A program made the position numbers and the translations under genes. Shown piece by piece: positions 13,852-15,082 of a stretch of DNA of 15,082 nucleotides (positions within the stretch are counted from its first letter, which is position 1; every line of letters starts with the position of its first letter). Source of the DNA: Rubritepida sp. (GTDB lineage: Bacteria > Pseudomonadota > Alphaproteobacteria > Acetobacterales > Acetobacteraceae); assembly GCA_022843345.1 (NCBI GenBank), contig JALHNW010000013.1, forward strand, positions 1-15,082, in the 5' to 3' direction. The notes under the pieces are model-generated. The model worked only from the letters and a program-made list of their open reading frames with translations. It searched no databases and was not told the DNA's origin.

Positions 13852-14312
13852 CCGCTTCCTTCAGCAAGGCGCGTCAGGGCGTCGCCGCTGACCCGCATGT
13901 CGGTCCACCCGTCCCGCGCCACCGCGCCCATCGCCCGGTAGGCGGTGATGGCGGGCGCGTTCCAGTCCAGCACGTTCCACTCGACGAAGCCGCCCCCCTG
14001 CGCCAGCGCGCGGCGCGCCACCTCGGCGAAGGCCGCGCGCCCCAAGCCCTGACGCCGCCGCTCCGGGATCACGAAGACGTCCTCGATCCACAGCCCCGCC
14101 CTCCCCGCGAAGGTGGAGAAGACCGGGTAGAAGACGCACACCCCGTCATCCCCCGCCAGCATCGCCCGCAGCGCGCCGGCGCGCAGCGCGTCGGCGATCG
14201 CCGCCTCGGTCGCCGTGAACTCGTGCTCCAGGCGCTCATACTCGGCGAGGCCGCGCAGCAGGCGGTGCACCGCCGCCGCGTCCGCCTCCGTCGCGTCGCG
14301 CCAGGCGCTCAC
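13848..14312 (-). CDS. GNAT family N-acetyltransferase (spermidine/diamine acetyltransferase-like)
   Basis: The 154-residue protein has a complete GNAT fold: WRDATEADAAAVHRLLRGLAEYE (strand 1/helix 1), the central LWIEDVFVIPERR strand, the acetyl-CoA pyrophosphate loop R-R-Q-G-L-G-R (86-92), and the late VEWNVLDWNAPAITAYRAMGA (110-130). The order and wording of VFSTF...LWIEDVFV and EWNVLDWNAPAITAYR resemble spermidine/spermine and thialysine N-acetyltransferases, so a small polyamine or lysine-like amine is the best guess. The start is a GTG at 14312, one base after the aceF stop; its stop overlaps the lpdA start. Tight junctions on both sides put it in the pyruvate dehydrogenase operon, which makes its acetyl-CoA co-substrate. 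It has no known role in the complex; a coincidental insertion cannot be excluded. Confidence 0.87.
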   Translation of the reverse strand: MSAWRDATEADAAAVHRLLRGLAEYERLEHEFTATEAAIADALRAGALRAMLAGDDGVCVFYPVFSTFAGRAGLWIEDVFVIPERRRQGLGRAAFAEVARRALAQGGGFVEWNVLDWNAPAITAYRAMGAVARDGWTDMRVSGDALTRLAEGSG

Positions 14313-14313
14313 G

Positions 14314-15082
14314 TCACAGCATCAGGCTCAGCGGGTTCTCGATCAGCCCCTTGAGCGTCTGCATGAACTCCGCCGCCAGCGAGCCGTCGATGACGCGGTG
14401 GTCCACCGAGAGTTGGCAGGTCATCACCGTGGCCACGGCCAGCGCGCCATCCTTCACGACCGCGCGCTGCGTGCCCGCGCCCACGGCCAGGATGCCGGCC
14501 TGGGGCGGGTTGATGATGGCCGCGAAGTGGCTGACGCCGAACATCCCCATGTTGGAGATGCTGAAGCCGCCGCCCTGGAACTCGTCCGGCTTCAGCTTGC
14601 CGGTCTTCGCCCGCGCGGCGAGGTCCTTCATCTCGTTCGAGATGGTGGACAGGCCCTTGCGGTCCGCGCCCTTCACGATGGGCGTGATCAGCCCGTCCGG
14701 TATCGCCACCGCCACGGAGATGTCCACGTCCTGGAACTGGAGGATCGCATCCTCGGTCCAGGATGCGTTGACCCCCGGGTGCCGGCGCAGCGCCACCGCG
14801 CAGGCCTTGATCACCAGGTCGTTCACCGAGAGCTTGAAGGCCCCCGCGCCATCCTTGGGCGACTGCGCGTTGAGCTGCCCGCGCAGCGCCAGCATCGCGT
14901 CCAGCTCGATGTCCATCGCCACGTAGAAATGCGGGATGGTCGCCTTGGATTCCGACAGCCGCCGCGCGATCACCTTGCGCATGGTGGAGTTCGGCACGGC
15001 CGTGTGCGGCGCGGACACCGCCACCGGCGCCGGCTTCGGCGCGGCGGGCGGCAGCTGCGCCACGGGCGCCATGGGCTGCGGC
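14314..15082 (-). CDS. aceF: Pyruvate dehydrogenase E2, dihydrolipoyllysine acetyltransferase, C-terminal part
   Basis: The gene runs off the right edge; about 255 codons are visible and there is no upstream stop. The visible N-terminal 25-30 residues are an Ala/Pro-rich flexible linker (APKPAPVAVSAPHTAVP). The catalytic domain follows: STMRKVIARRLSESKATIPH, then acetyl-CoA/lipoyl-binding segments (SISNMGMFGVSHFAAIINPPQ), and the active-site DHRVIDGSLAAEFM with catalytic His and Asp. The protein ends NPLSLML. It transfers the acetyl group from lipoyllysine to CoA and forms the core of the complex. Lipoyl and E1/E3-binding domains lie outside the window. Followed by GNAT and lpdA, with lipA near, it fits the pyruvate-specific E2 (also called pdhC) better than the oxoglutarate or branched-chain E2. 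Confidence 0.93.
   Translation of the reverse strand, partial: PQPMAPVAQLPPAAPKPAPVAVSAPHTAVPNSTMRKVIARRLSESKATIPHFYVAMDIELDAMLALRGQLNAQSPKDGAGAFKLSVNDLVIKACAVALRRHPGVNASWTEDAILQFQDVDISVAVAIPDGLITPIVKGADRKGLSTISNEMKDLAARAKTGKLKPDEFQGGGFSISNMGMFGVSHFAAIINPPQAGILAVGAGTQRAVVKDGALAVATVMTCQLSVDHRVIDGSLAAEFMQTLKGLIENPLSLML

Noticed and set aside
12460..13941. Long plus-strand open frame opposite lpdA
   Set aside because: It is the antisense shadow of a clearly conserved E3 gene and has a His/Gly/Arg-rich sequence without a domain.

Overview
The window is a dense, very GC-rich stretch of bacterial chromosome. Gene content and order point to an alphaproteobacterium, most likely Acetobacteraceae of the Roseomonas/Rhodopila type; this is inference from gene families, not a database match. 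The main clues are two orphan Bug/TctC-type periplasmic binding proteins next to organic-acid catabolic enzymes, and a pyruvate dehydrogenase block (E2, E3, lipA, COQ10/RatA-like gene) in an order familiar from alphaproteobacteria. No rRNA, tRNA, CRISPR array, insertion sequence or phage gene is visible. I see no island of different base composition.

Left part (1-4607, plus strand): a compact catabolic cassette. It runs from the tail of one Bug/TctC binding protein to a D-2-hydroxyacid dehydrogenase, an IlvD/Edd-family sugar-acid dehydratase, an RraA-like class II aldolase/decarboxylase, and a second complete Bug/TctC binding protein. Three of the four junctions are overlaps or very short gaps. 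The exception is a 123-bp gap with strong hairpins before the RraA-like gene. Together the genes suggest uptake of an acid such as an aldonate, dehydration to a 2-keto-3-deoxy acid, aldol cleavage, and reduction or oxidation of a 2-keto/2-hydroxy acid.

Middle part (4612-7933): on the minus strand an SDR oxidoreductase, an L-threonine-aldolase-like PLP enzyme and a YraN-type (UPF0102) protein form a tight operon. It converges on the catabolic cassette with only 4 bp between stop codons. Divergently transcribed from the SDR is a second D-2-hydroxyacid dehydrogenase, CtBP-like, with an atypical dinucleotide-binding motif.

7972-10799: the least ordinary part. A 532-residue protein has an unrecognised roughly 340-residue N-terminal region and a C-terminal SAM methyltransferase domain. 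It meets tail-to-tail, with a 13-bp overlap, a 413-residue radical SAM protein. That protein carries an extra N-terminal beta-rich domain and a C-terminus in which the usual SPASM cysteines are mostly absent. Neither has an assignable substrate; motifs hint at surface glycan or related modification.

Right part (10844-15082, minus strand): aceF (E2, truncated by the window edge), a small GNAT acetyltransferase inserted with near-zero spacing, lpdA (E3), a 192-bp hairpin-containing gap, then lipA and a RatA/COQ10-like START-domain gene with overlapping stop and start. This block links acetyl-CoA production with lipoate synthesis and respiratory quinone function.

I do not see a clear new multi-gene system such as a defence island. 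The best candidates for a second look are the methyltransferase/radical SAM pair and the GNAT gene inside the pyruvate dehydrogenase operon.
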